DNA of 46,033 bases, taken from NCBI GenBank assembly GCA_026928325.1, contig JAIXKS010000032.1:169986-216018 (forward strand), given 5' to 3'. The notes under the pieces were generated by a model. That model was not told the DNA's origin, searched no databases, and saw nothing but the letters and a program-made list of their open reading frames with translations. Every line of letters starts with the position of its first letter. Positions within the stretch are counted from its first letter, which is position 1. Both the position numbers and the translations under genes were made by a program. The DNA is from Chitinophagales bacterium (lineage in GTDB: Bacteria > Bacteroidota > Bacteroidia > Chitinophagales > Saprospiraceae). Shown piece after piece: positions 1 to 8,228 of this stretch.

Positions 1-73
1 CTGCGTTTTTTGCCTTGATCTTTAAAAAAAATAACTGCCATCATCATTTAAGTCTTTTTATAGACACAGCACT
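1..73 (-). repeat. MITE-like element, copy 1 (cut by window edge)
   Basis: This is the distal part of the repeat family described at 25817-26138, in reverse orientation. It keeps the conserved stretch around CTGCGTTTTTTGCCTTGATC and the A-rich arm, and ends in GACACAGCACT followed by AGG. The terminal repeat has one change (CACAG for CAGAG). The other half lies outside the window. It ends 13 bases before the start of the first gene, so it may carry or displace that gene's promoter. Confidence 0.85.
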
Positions 74-86
74 AGGATGATTCTCT

Positions 87-773
87 ATGAAAGTATCAGA
101 AAAAATATTGAAATTTTTAGCAGAAGTTACATTCACAGGAAAGCTACCTAAGGGTATCGAAGTCATGACACCCTATAGTGACTCCAAGGAGGTTTGGGAT
201 ATCTGTCAGACGTTTTACAACAAGTATTATGACGACGAAAACCCACGCAAACTCATCTTGGGAATCAATCCAGGACGACTTGGCGCCGGAAGCACGGGCA
301 TCCCATTTACAGATACCAAGCGACTGAATGAGTCTTGCCATATTCCATTTACAAAGTTTACAACGCACGAGCCATCAGCTGTCTATATGTATGAAATGAT
401 GGAAGCCTATGGAGGCATTCCCGTGTTTTATAGCCAATTTTATATCAATTCTGTATTTCCTTTGGGATTATTAAAAACGGATGGTCCTCGTGCCGTCAAT
501 TACAACTATTATGATTCGAAAGTATTGCTACACGCTTTAGAAGAATTTATAATCGACAATATAAAAAAACAGCGGGCTATATGTGGTGGTCCTCAGATCT
601 GCTATTGCATCGGTTCGGGAAAAAACTTTAAGTATGTGTCCCAACTCAACGAAAGATTCCATTTTTTTGAAGATATCATACCTTTGGAACATCCAAGATT
701 TATCATGCAATACAAATCTAAAGAAAAACACCAATATATAGACGATTATCTTGAAAAATTGAGCCGATATTAA
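87..773 (+). CDS. SMUG2-like uracil-DNA glycosylase family protein (DUF4918)
   Basis: The 228-aa soluble protein resembles the SMUG2/DUF4918 branch of the uracil-DNA glycosylase superfamily, which removes uracil or related damaged bases from DNA in base-excision repair. Visible hallmarks are the first active-site motif GINPGRLGAGSTGIPF (about residues 59-74) and a second motif, EHPRF, near residue 205, where family members hold the His-Pro loop that inserts into DNA. No signal peptide is present, as expected for a cytoplasmic repair enzyme. The ATG follows a MITE end by 13 bases, and no other upstream gene is visible. The family assignment is from motif recognition; substrate preference cannot be read from sequence alone. 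Confidence 0.8.
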   Translation: MKVSEKILKFLAEVTFTGKLPKGIEVMTPYSDSKEVWDICQTFYNKYYDDENPRKLILGINPGRLGAGSTGIPFTDTKRLNESCHIPFTKFTTHEPSAVYMYEMMEAYGGIPVFYSQFYINSVFPLGLLKTDGPRAVNYNYYDSKVLLHALEEFIIDNIKKQRAICGGPQICYCIGSGKNFKYVSQLNERFHFFEDIIPLEHPRFIMQYKSKEKHQYIDDYLEKLSRY

Positions 774-879
774 CATTAACATCTGCATTCCAACACGATA
801 ACTGCGCCGCATATTTCAGTAAAATCCTTCAATATTTAGGCAAAATTTCGATAAACATCCTATATGTCATTCTTTTTCT

Positions 880-887
880 TATTTTTG
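880..887 (+). promoter_or_regulatory. Bacteroidota -7 promoter box (TATTTTTG)
   Basis: TATTTTTG matches the phylum consensus TAnnTTTG. It lies 40 bases upstream of the lipoprotein ATG at 928 and would drive the three-gene unit 928-3190. The -33 element is not clearly recognisable. Confidence 0.5.
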
Positions 888-927
888 TAATTCTAAACCA
901 TTGTAAGCAAGTATTTGTAATAACAAT

Positions 928-1290
928 ATGAAATTTAAAATTCTTATGTTGCTCGTTGCGACTGCGTGTATTGTCGCATGTAAAAATCAGGATCAAAAAT
1001 ATACCGAAGAGCTCGTAGGCACATGGGATGTTTATGCGTCAATGATGAACAATAAGCCGAACGGATTTATGAAAGACGGTTATTTTACGTTTAAAGATAA
1101 CGATATGGTCGAATCTAATTTATTTGAAGATCCATCACCGATACCTTATACTGTAAAAGAAGGCAAACTTATCATCGAATATTCGACGCCATTTCAGTTG
1201 AATATCGGCAGTATGCACAACGATAGCCTGTATTTAGAAGGTAAGATGAGTCATTACTATATGGAATATTATTTATTAAAAAGAAAATAA
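928..1290 (+). CDS. Small lipoprotein, lipocalin-like
   Basis: The 120-aa protein starts with a lipoprotein signal peptide: a basic start, a hydrophobic core and the lipobox IVAC with Cys at residue 18. The mature part begins with a KYTEELVGTWDVYA segment, typical of the short lipocalin-like domains common in Bacteroidota lipoproteins, followed by alternating beta-strand-like stretches. It is probably anchored in the outer or inner membrane after processing by LspA, which is encoded in this window at 13638-14324. The stop is only 4 bases from the GWxTD gene, so the two are probably co-transcribed. Ligand and function are unknown. Confidence 0.7.
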   Translation: MKFKILMLLVATACIVACKNQDQKYTEELVGTWDVYASMMNNKPNGFMKDGYFTFKDNDMVESNLFEDPSPIPYTVKEGKLIIEYSTPFQLNIGSMHNDSLYLEGKMSHYYMEYYLLKRK

Positions 1291-1294
1291 AGCC

Positions 1295-2752
1295 ATGATT
1301 TCACCCGACACCAAGCACCTTCTAAAAAGCATGATGATACTATGGATCAGCTTACTGTCCACGATATCCGTAAGTGCTTTACAAATCGATGTCAACACGT
1401 ATGGTTTCTTTGGAAGCCAACCCTATACCGAAGTCTATATGCGGGTAAACGGCCATAGTGTCGAGTGGAAAAACAACCAAGCTTCCGTAGAGATATTGAT
1501 GTACATCATGGATAAAGATGCCCAAATAGTCACTTATGACAAGTTTGAATTAGGCTTAACGGTTCAAGATAGTATTTCCGATTTGCTTCAGCTCAAAAGG
1601 TATTCGTTGTCACCCGGCAATTATACCATACGCATAGAAGCCAAAGACTTAAACAAAAGATCCAATACTCTGGAGATGGAACAGAGGTTGACTGTTATCG
1701 GTTTTCAAGGTGAAATGGCGATTTCAGACATTGTACCGTTGGCCATAATCCGACCGGACAGTGCTCTATCACCATTAGTAAAAAACGGGTTCTACATGGA
1801 GCCACTCGCTTATCACTATGCCGATACGGCACGCAGTCAAGTCAATATCTATGTAGAATGTTATCTGCCAACAAAAGTAGCTCAAGATATTTATCTTCAA
1901 TGTGCCATCATCGAAGGCGATATCACCACCTCCAATCACACGACCCTATTGACACGATTCAAAAAACTTCAAGGCCTAGAAGTCGAACCATTAGTCATAT
2001 CGCTGCCGATACATGTTATCAGATCCGGTGCCTACTACCTACAAGCCACCATCGTTGACAAACAAAAAAACATCTTGGCCGAAAAGGAAAGCCATTTGAT
2101 TATCTCCAATCCAATAGCGGATATCGCCTATCTTGAAAATTATAATGAAACACCTGAAAATGCTTTTGTCTCCGCGATCCAGGCCGATGACATGGACTAT
2201 GTCCTAAAAGCCCATATTCCGATTACAGACCAAAACCAAGCCGGCACGCTAAGAGCATTGATCCGTTCCAATAAAATCAAGAGTCAACGACAATTCATCT
2301 TTCAATTGTGGAAAAGTCGATCACCTGCCAATCCCGAAAAAGCGTACAAAATGTACATGGAAGTAGCCGCAGCTGTAGATAAGTTATTTTATTCAAATGT
2401 TGGATATGGATTTCAGACCGACCGAGGCTATATATTTCTAAAATACGGAAAACCTACCCATGTTCTAACCGTAGATGACGAATTGGATGCGCCACCGTAC
2501 GAGATTTGGTATTATAACCACTTGCCGATTACAAGCCAAACCAATGTAAGATTTCTCTTTTACAATCCCAGTTTAGCACACAATGATTTTCACCTTCTAC
2601 ACTCTACCTGTATCGGAGAGCGTTCCAACTCCGCGTGGGAAGTAGAATTATATAAGTCTGTGCCGATGGAAAGACAAGGGAATACTGTAGATGCAACTAC
2701 CGTAGGTCCTAATTGGAATAGAAATGCACGAAAGTATTTTAATGAATTTTAA
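1295..2752 (+). CDS. GWxTD domain-containing protein
   Basis: The 485-aa protein has an N-terminal signal-peptide-like hydrophobic stretch (residues 10-30). A long region of beta-rich repeats follows. The C-terminal domain (about residues 330-470) resembles the GWxTD family of Bacteroidota and related phyla. The signature is seen as GFQTDRGYIFLKYGKP, so the eponymous tryptophan is replaced by phenylalanine. The downstream EIWYY stretch is also typical of the domain. Its role is unknown; family members are usually predicted to be secreted or periplasmic. It sits between a lipoprotein gene (4-base gap) and a thioesterase gene (12-base gap), probably in one operon. Confidence 0.75.
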   Translation: MISPDTKHLLKSMMILWISLLSTISVSALQIDVNTYGFFGSQPYTEVYMRVNGHSVEWKNNQASVEILMYIMDKDAQIVTYDKFELGLTVQDSISDLLQLKRYSLSPGNYTIRIEAKDLNKRSNTLEMEQRLTVIGFQGEMAISDIVPLAIIRPDSALSPLVKNGFYMEPLAYHYADTARSQVNIYVECYLPTKVAQDIYLQCAIIEGDITTSNHTTLLTRFKKLQGLEVEPLVISLPIHVIRSGAYYLQATIVDKQKNILAEKESHLIISNPIADIAYLENYNETPENAFVSAIQADDMDYVLKAHIPITDQNQAGTLRALIRSNKIKSQRQFIFQLWKSRSPANPEKAYKMYMEVAAAVDKLFYSNVGYGFQTDRGYIFLKYGKPTHVLTVDDELDAPPYEIWYYNHLPITSQTNVRFLFYNPSLAHNDFHLLHSTCIGERSNSAWEVELYKSVPMERQGNTVDATTVGPNWNRNARKYFNEF

Positions 2753-2764
2753 ACATAGGAAAAC

Positions 2765-3190
2765 ATGATCTGGAAGACCATGCCCGAACCGGCAATTGTA
2801 AATCAAATCAATGACAATACCATGGTTTCCCACTTAGGTATAGAGGTCACAGAAATCGGAAATGATTACATCAAAGCAAAAATGCCTGTTGACCACCGAA
2901 CCAAACAACCGATGGGCCTACTACATGGAGGAGCCTCAGCGGTACTATCAGAATCCATGGGCAGCGTTGCTAGTTGGATGGTATCGGGAGATACCAACAA
3001 GGCCATCGTCGGCTTAGAAATCAACGCCAACCATCTTAAATCAGCCCATGATGGCTATGTCCACAGCATCACCAGACCCGTTCGATTGGGTAATACCATC
3101 CATGTTTGGAATACCGAAATAAGAAATGATCAAGACGAACTTGTCTGTGTATCTCGGCTAACAGTCATGGTTAGAGATTTAATGAAATAA
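2765..3190 (+). CDS. Hotdog-fold acyl-CoA thioesterase (PaaI/YdiI-like)
   Basis: The 141-aa protein has the single hotdog domain of the PaaI/YdiI thioesterases, which hydrolyse acyl-CoA thioesters in the cytoplasm. The active-site segment is GLLHGGASAVLSESMGSVAS (residues 52-71). The HGG and the Glu about ten residues later match the catalytic layout of YdiI/MenI-type enzymes. MenI acts on 1,4-dihydroxy-2-naphthoyl-CoA in menaquinone synthesis, and Bacteroidota use menaquinone, so that role is possible. No men genes are visible nearby, so the substrate remains open. It is the last gene of the 928-3190 unit. Confidence 0.8.
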   Translation: MIWKTMPEPAIVNQINDNTMVSHLGIEVTEIGNDYIKAKMPVDHRTKQPMGLLHGGASAVLSESMGSVASWMVSGDTNKAIVGLEINANHLKSAHDGYVHSITRPVRLGNTIHVWNTEIRNDQDELVCVSRLTVMVRDLMK

Positions 3191-3383
3191 AGGTTTTTTC
3201 CGGCGTGAAAAGGGTCTTTATTTGAGTGCATGTAGCTAGGATTTTGTGGATAATAGCTTGTTATTGAAGTAAAAAACTTGAAAGTACCAAGGGAAATTAT
3301 CATTTATTCATGGAAATGGATTTTACTCCGGTTATCACCAAAAATAATAATAGGACCTTTAGGATAGATTAAGTTGAAAGTAT

Positions 3384-3391
3384 TACTTTTG
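3384..3391 (+). promoter_or_regulatory. -7 box (TACTTTTG) almost touching the start codon
   Basis: TACTTTTG fits TAnnTTTG, and a weak -33-like TTTAGG lies at 3358-3363. The box ends four bases before the ATG at 3396. Transcription would therefore begin at or next to the start codon, giving an essentially leaderless mRNA for the 3396-4555 pair. Confidence 0.5.
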
Positions 3392-3395
3392 CGAC

Positions 3396-4289
3396 ATGAT
3401 AAAATCGAATTTTTCAAAATACTTTACAGATAAGGATGCTTTGGATAGTATCAGCGTCACGGAGATAGAAAGCCTCATAGCCGAAGCTCCGTCCTCTGAT
3501 TTATATCGGTTATTACTAGCTAATAAGTTGAATGGGATGCATCTTCATGACGCAGCGCTCACTAGTTCTGATCGCCTTTTATTAGAAGATATCATCTATA
3601 ATCGGGTTCAAGAGACCGCGGTTGTACCACCACCCAAGAACGGAAGCATCAATCATATCGTGGCAGTACCTATTTTTCAAGAAGAAGTATTGAAAGATAC
3701 CCCACAAAAAGCCATAACGGTTGTTCCTGAGGTATTGTCAGAAGATACATCAACACAAAAAGAGGAAGTCGTTGCTTCTACAGAGATAGAAGAAAAACTT
3801 AATACACAAGCTACGGTCGTGGAATACATTGCCGATCCTAAAGTAGAACAAGAAATACAGGACAGACCAAGTGCTCCCGATGATTATCATCAAGAAAATG
3901 ATACTTTACAGGATTTAGAACAAGTTGCTTCAGGAAGTAAGAACTCTAAAGTCAAGAAAGCCACGAAGCACAAGAAAAAAAATAAATACGCATTAGACGA
4001 ATATAGTGGTTTGACACCATATGCCCTCTGGCTTTTATCTTTTGAAAAAGATGATTTAGACAAAAGGTTAAAAAAAGAAGCCAAAAGAGCAGAAAAGCAT
4101 CAACTAGAAGCCACAGTCCTCAAATCTGTAACAAAGTCCAACGAGATAATTTCAGAATCTTTAGCGCAAATATTAGAAAATCAAGGACATTTAGATGATG
4201 CAAAAAAAATGTATGAACAATTAATGCATAAATATCCAGAAAAAAGTCGTTACTTTGCGGCGAAAATAGATAATCTTATAAAATCATAA
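3396..4289 (+). CDS. Hypothetical protein with C-terminal TPR-like helices
   Basis: The 297-aa protein has a short N-terminal helical region, a long low-complexity acidic middle (about residues 95-185), a lysine-rich patch (KVKKATKHKKKNK, about 187-199) and a helical C-terminus. The last 45 residues (LAQILENQGHLDDAKKMYEQ and following) look like one tetratricopeptide repeat. No signal peptide or membrane segment is seen, so it is probably cytoplasmic. It sits directly upstream of secG, separated by two bases, so co-transcription is very likely. The function is not recognised. Confidence 0.6.
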   Translation: MIKSNFSKYFTDKDALDSISVTEIESLIAEAPSSDLYRLLLANKLNGMHLHDAALTSSDRLLLEDIIYNRVQETAVVPPPKNGSINHIVAVPIFQEEVLKDTPQKAITVVPEVLSEDTSTQKEEVVASTEIEEKLNTQATVVEYIADPKVEQEIQDRPSAPDDYHQENDTLQDLEQVASGSKNSKVKKATKHKKKNKYALDEYSGLTPYALWLLSFEKDDLDKRLKKEAKRAEKHQLEATVLKSVTKSNEIISESLAQILENQGHLDDAKKMYEQLMHKYPEKSRYFAAKIDNLIKS

Positions 4290-4291
4290 TA

Positions 4292-4555
4292 ATGACAACA
4301 CTGTTAACCATATTGATTGCTATCAACTGTATCCTTTTAATGGCTGTAGTTTTAATCCAAAATCCTAAAGGAGGAGGTATCGATTCCAACTTTGGAGGTT
4401 CCGCTGCCAACCAAATGTTTGGAGCAGCTAAATCAACCGATTTCGTTGAGAAAGTAACCTGGGGATTGGGAGCATCTTTATTTATACTTTGTATTATTAC
4501 CGCTATATTAGTAAATAGCAGTACAGGTGGAAGTTTAATCACACCGGTACAATAA
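4292..4555 (+). CDS. secG: Preprotein translocase subunit SecG
   Basis: The 87-aa inner-membrane protein is the SecG subunit of the SecYEG channel. It has two transmembrane helices (about residues 3-21 and 55-74). The cytoplasmic loop between them carries the family motifs VVLIQNPKGGG and SAANQMFGAA. SecG assists SecA-driven export of unfolded proteins. Length and topology match the family. It follows the TPR-like gene by two bases and is followed by a strong terminator, so it ends the operon. Confidence 0.93.
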   Translation: MTTLLTILIAINCILLMAVVLIQNPKGGGIDSNFGGSAANQMFGAAKSTDFVEKVTWGLGASLFILCIITAILVNSSTGGSLITPVQ

Positions 4556-4585
4556 CGATAAACTCAAAACTCAATCTTAAAAATC

Positions 4586-4621
4586 GGGCGCGTTCTCCTA
4601 AAGAGAACAAGCCCTTTTTTT
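4586..4621 (+). terminator. Rho-independent terminator after secG
   Basis: A stem formed by GGGC plus GTTCTC and GAGAAC plus GCCC closes a CTAAA loop and is followed by eight T residues. It lies 30 bases downstream of the secG stop codon. Confidence 0.85.
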
Positions 4622-4900
4622 GTTTATCATCTATTTGTGGTCGGTAGATCCATATTTAAATTTACCACTTAGAGCACTTAGAAATCACTAAGCAATACTA
4701 AGCCAAACTTTGAAAACTCTTAGTAGATAATGAACCATATCTAAAAATTAAACCCTTAAACTTTTAAACTATCAAAATCAACTCGACGAATTCAAAATGG
4801 CATTTATTCGCTCGTATTGTCGGGACGACAGCCACTAATGAAAAACTTAGCGAGGACACTAAGGTTATCAGATCAACTATAAAAAAACAGACCGCACTAA
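4622..4900. other. Non-coding gap between secG terminator and rhlE
   Basis: No gene is seen. At 4668-4705 the heptamer-like words CTTAG and CTAAG recur five times in about 40 bases, and similar words return near 4718 and 4838-4863. This resembles degenerate, decaying repeats common between Bacteroidota genes. Confidence 0.4.
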
Positions 4901-6145
4901 TTATGCACCTCTAAGTCCTTTTGCTTTTCGATTGGCAAAAAATTCTTGTCTTCTTTTAACTTTTTCCTTTTCAAAGGCCGCCTTTTCTTCCTTATTCATC
5001 GGTCGATCGGTTTGAGGAAAGGGATTGTCAGTGATTACATCGATTTTTTGCTTGATGAGCTTCTCGATATCCTTAACAAATACATTTTCTTCCGGCTCAC
5101 AGATAGAAATTGAAATCCCTTCATCTCCTGCTCTACCAGCACGTCCAATCCGGTGCACATACGTTTCAGAAACATTAGGAATATCATAGTTGATGACATA
5201 CTTGAGTTTGTCGATATCAATACCTCTAGCCGCAATATCAGTAGCAACTAAAACCCGAATGTCGCCATTTTTAAACTGGAGTAAGGCCTTTTGTCTTTGG
5301 TTTTGGGCTTTATCACCATGGATAGCAGCGACAGTAATGCGTTTGTTTTTAAGATTTTTAGCAATGCGATCCGCTCCATGTTTCGTTTTAGCAAATATAA
5401 GCGCTTGATTGATCTGCTTGTCCTTGAGGATATGAAAGAGTAATTCCTTCTTGGTATCCCTATTGGTATAATACAAATATTGCTGTATCGTCTCCGCAGT
5501 CGTTGATGTTGGCGCCGCATTAACTTCTACCGGATTTTGGCAGATTTTTTTAGATAAATCCACGATCGTTTCCGATAAGGTCGCCGAAAAGAATAATGAT
5601 TGCCTTTTTTCGGGCAATTTGGCTAAAATTTTACGAATATCATGGATAAAACCCATATCCAACATACGATCCGCTTCATCTAGGACAAAATATGCGATAT
5701 CATCCAAACTGACGATGCCTTGTTGGACTAAATCCAAAAGTCTTCCTGGCGTTGCTACTAGGATTTCTACGTTGCGATTGAGCGCTTCTGTTTGCGTTTC
5801 TTGCTTAACACCTCCAAAAATAACTGCATTTTTGATACCAGTATATCTACCGTAGGCAGTAAAACTATCCGCAATTTGGATGGCGAGTTCGCGTGTAGGT
5901 GTGACGATTAAAGCTTTAATCTTCTTGGGATTGGTATTTTCCTGACGTTGATTATAAAGATGTTGTAAAATAGGAATAGCAAAAGCCGCGGTCTTACCGG
6001 TACCCGTTTGAGCACTCCCGAGCACATCACGATTATCAAGCAAAATAGGAATGGCCTTCGTCTGAATCACTGTAGGTGCAGTATAATTTTCTTCTTGTAG
6101 CGCCTTCAATATAGGCGCAATTATATTTAAATCTTTAAATTGCAT
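4901..6145 (-). CDS. rhlE: DEAD-box ATP-dependent RNA helicase, RhlE type
   Basis: The 414-aa cytoplasmic helicase unwinds short RNA duplexes with ATP and is likely involved in ribosome assembly or RNA turnover. All DEAD-box motifs are visible in order: the Q motif (PTVIQTKAIP), motif I AQTGTGKT, Ia PTRELA, Ib TPGR, II DEAD within LDEADRMLDMGF, III SAT, V around ATDIAARGIDI, and VI HRIGRAGR. The short basic tail without an RNA-binding DbpA-type domain fits RhlE. A TATCTTTG promoter box on the same strand at 6214-6221 gives a leader of roughly 65 bases, a usual place for temperature-responsive control, though none is shown here. Confidence 0.92.
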   Translation of the reverse strand: MQFKDLNIIAPILKALQEENYTAPTVIQTKAIPILLDNRDVLGSAQTGTGKTAAFAIPILQHLYNQRQENTNPKKIKALIVTPTRELAIQIADSFTAYGRYTGIKNAVIFGGVKQETQTEALNRNVEILVATPGRLLDLVQQGIVSLDDIAYFVLDEADRMLDMGFIHDIRKILAKLPEKRQSLFFSATLSETIVDLSKKICQNPVEVNAAPTSTTAETIQQYLYYTNRDTKKELLFHILKDKQINQALIFAKTKHGADRIAKNLKNKRITVAAIHGDKAQNQRQKALLQFKNGDIRVLVATDIAARGIDIDKLKYVINYDIPNVSETYVHRIGRAGRAGDEGISISICEPEENVFVKDIEKLIKQKIDVITDNPFPQTDRPMNKEEKAAFEKEKVKRRQEFFANRKAKGLRGA

Positions 6146-6213
6146 GTAATGTTAATTTTAACTACAAAAATGGTGGAGAAGGGTTTTGTAGCTTGGTATT
6201 TTATTAAAAGCCG

Positions 6214-6221
6214 CAAAGATA
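6214..6221 (-). promoter_or_regulatory. -7 box (TATCTTTG) of rhlE
   Basis: Read on the minus strand, TATCTTTG matches TAnnTTTG and lies about 70 bases upstream of the rhlE ATG. No convincing -33 element is seen at the expected spacing. Confidence 0.45.
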
Positions 6222-6699
6222 CGATAAAAATGCCAGAATACATGCATTTCAATGCCAAACATAATAAAAAAAATATCCATACGATCCGAACAAGCTGCTT
6301 TCGATGCCTCTCTGTTAGGCATGAAAATCACCAAATCCCTTCTTTTGCCATCCATTCATCCCAAAAACTCAAAATCCTACTTTCAAGATGACAATGATTT
6401 ATAAACAAGCCGTAAGATTGGATTATTAGGCTACTAAATGCCATTATTTTAGAAAGACCCAAACCCTAAGTATATCACCTAAAAGGTCATTTTTAACATA
6501 TTGAACTAATTCTTATACTATATCCATTCAAAATATTTAAAATAAATATAATACATTAGAATTATATAAAATATATAAATAATTATTAAATATCTATTTA
6601 GCTAATAACAATGGAACTTTTCCTCTCAAAAATACGTTTCATATTAAAATATTGTTTAATAATTTATACATATTATTTTTATTTTAAATATTTCTTTTC

Positions 6700-6707
6700 T
6701 ACTTTTG
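6700..6707 (+). promoter_or_regulatory. -7 box (TACTTTTG) of the XRE-S24 gene
   Basis: TACTTTTG matches TAnnTTTG and sits 42 bases before the ATG at 6750, at the downstream edge of a very AT-rich tract that could act as an UP-like element. Confidence 0.5.
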
Positions 6708-6749
6708 CAACGATATAACTTAAACGTACCTGATTGAAAGAGTTTAACT

Positions 6750-7586
6750 ATGTGTAATATTGTCACAAAACGATTTGTGTCGTGTATCGAATATTTAAGA
6801 GAGCAAAACCGAGTTAAGTCAATTCGCCAATTTGCCCTACAAGTGGAATACCACCCACAAAACCTGAGTGATATCATGAAAGGCAAAAGGGATGTTACTC
6901 TTGAGCTATTACATAACAGCATTGAAACCTTCAACATCAATCCTTCTTATATTTTTTCAGGGCAAGGTGATATGTTTACGGACACGGAAGACGAAAGCCC
7001 TAAAGAGCCTACTTTCAATCATGCTACGGACAATATTCTTTACATTCCGGCAGCTGCTCATGCAGGATATACCGATCAATATCAAGATGAAGTTTATCTC
7101 CAAGATTTAATACACTTTTCGCTTCCTGATTATAAGTTCCAACATGGTAATTATCGCTGTTTTGACATTGTAGGAGATAGTATGGAACCCGTATTATTCG
7201 CCGGTGACAAGGTTGTCTGTTCGCTCGTTGATTCGAATAATTACTATAGTTCTATACGCAACAACCTAGTCTATGTCATCGTCTTGGAAAATGCGATTGT
7301 CGTCAAGCGCGTCAAAAATATGGTTCGGGAGTGTGGAAAATTAGAGCTTATATCCGATAATTCATTTTTTGATCCTTATCCTATAGACATTTCAGAAGTC
7401 AAGGAAGTGTGGCACGTCGAAGTTAAAATTTCGGCATTTCTACCTTCACCTAATAATATTCGAAATTCATTTCATGAAGAAATGGACGATATACGCTCCA
7501 CTATGGATAAACAAAGTCGCAATATCGCCGTGTTAAACCAAACAATCGAAAAGCTACTTAAACAAAATCGGTCGGCATTGTATTGA
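6750..7586 (+). CDS. LexA-like XRE/S24 transcriptional regulator
   Basis: The 278-aa protein joins an N-terminal helix-turn-helix (about residues 8-70; SIRQFALQVEYHPQNLSDIM reads as the HTH core) to a C-terminal S24 peptidase-like domain (about 98-235). The likely self-cleavage serine lies in VGDSMEPVLFAGDKV and the general-base lysine in AIVVKRVK, the Ser-Lys pair used by LexA and phage CI-type repressors. A C-terminal tail (about 245-275) looks like a coiled coil. Known family members bind DNA as dimers and can be inactivated by autoproteolysis during the SOS response. It stands alone in its transcription unit, and no phage genes are adjacent, so it is more likely a stress regulator than a prophage repressor. 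Confidence 0.82.
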   Translation: MCNIVTKRFVSCIEYLREQNRVKSIRQFALQVEYHPQNLSDIMKGKRDVTLELLHNSIETFNINPSYIFSGQGDMFTDTEDESPKEPTFNHATDNILYIPAAAHAGYTDQYQDEVYLQDLIHFSLPDYKFQHGNYRCFDIVGDSMEPVLFAGDKVVCSLVDSNNYYSSIRNNLVYVIVLENAIVVKRVKNMVRECGKLELISDNSFFDPYPIDISEVKEVWHVEVKISAFLPSPNNIRNSFHEEMDDIRSTMDKQSRNIAVLNQTIEKLLKQNRSALY

Positions 7587-7753
7587 TTATGAAGCTTCTA
7601 GCTAATTTTAATTCTAAAGACAAAAATACTATAGATTATTTCAAATCATTACAAGGAAAATGCTTATCCAATTTTTGGGTATAACCGCACGTTAAAACTA
7701 TAGTTATTCCACTCAAATTGACAATTTTTAGCAATTTTATTCCCATAATAGTT

Positions 7754-7779
7754 TAAGTCCTGCATCAAACCAGGACTTA
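7754..7779 (+). terminator. Weak terminator-like hairpin after the XRE-S24 gene
   Basis: A perfect 9-bp stem (TAAGTCCTG and CAGGACTTA) with an eight-base loop is followed only by TTCATTTT, so the U tract is imperfect. It lies about 170 bases after the stop codon and 14 bases before MITE copy 2. Confidence 0.5.
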
Positions 7780-7793
7780 TTCATTTTATCTCT

Positions 7794-7954
7794 ATTGCTA
7801 TGTTTATAAAAAGGCTTAAATTATGTTGGAAGTTATTTTTTTAAAGACTTAGGCAAAAAACGCAGGCATTGTGATAACTATGGTGCGTATTTTTAACGAT
7901 GAGATTAAAAAAAAGAACGACATTTCATTAAGATCCTTTTGTTGAAAGAGCACT
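7794..7954 (+). repeat. MITE-like element, copy 2 (diverged)
   Basis: The copy is full length but the most diverged in the window. The left end reads ATTGCTATGTTTATAAA instead of AGTGCTCTGTCTATAAA, and the right end keeps AGAGCACT. The conserved GGCAAAAAACGCAG core and the central CAT..ATG hairpin are still recognisable. Its right end forms part of the stop codon of the neighbouring minus-strand gene. Confidence 0.85.
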
Positions 7955-8228
7955 AGATGATCTCATCAAACTCTTCTAAATCCAGGCTATTAAGTTCCGA
8001 AAGCCGATCTGACCTAAGCAGCACCATCATATCAAAGATTGCATTGAGTCGAGGCTCTATCGTCTCACTGAACTTCATGACATCGTTGACATTTCTAATG
8101 TTGCTGCCATCTCTAAATTTATAAACTTGTTCTAATAGATATTTTTCATATTTGACAGAGATTCGCTCATTGTATTTGAACACCGATACTTTAATCTCTC
8201 CAATGACAAATTCACCTACTACTCTCAT
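7953..8228 (-). CDS. Hypothetical 91-aa protein
   Basis: I do not recognise this family. The protein is predicted to be soluble, with a beta-rich first half (VVGEFVIGEIKVSVFKYNERISV) and a helical acidic second half. Its start overlaps the stop of the DUF2520 gene by four bases (ATGA), so it is translationally coupled as the last gene of the ccmE operon. The TAG stop is created where the coding sequence meets the end of MITE copy 2. The original C-terminus may therefore have been longer and been cut by the insertion. Confidence 0.6.
   Translation of the reverse strand: MRVVGEFVIGEIKVSVFKYNERISVKYEKYLLEQVYKFRDGSNIRNVNDVMKFSETIEPRLNAIFDMMVLLRSDRLSELNSLDLEEFDEII

Larger units (their letters stand above)
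6146..6749. other. AT-rich intergenic region between two divergent promoters
   Basis: This 600-base gap holds the rhlE promoter on its left and the promoter of the XRE-S24 gene on its right. Bases 6480-6720 are extremely AT-rich, with runs of ATATAAATAA type. Short open frames at 6140-6391 show no protein-like composition. No RNA gene is recognised. Confidence 0.5.

Noticed and set aside
6140-6391. Short open frames between rhlE and the XRE-S24 gene
   Set aside because: Composition reflects AT-rich intergenic DNA, frames overlap the rhlE promoter, and no homologous pattern is recognisable.
7754-7779. Strong terminator after the XRE-S24 gene
   Set aside because: The stem is good but the U tract is interrupted (TTCATTTT). 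It is kept only as a weak candidate.
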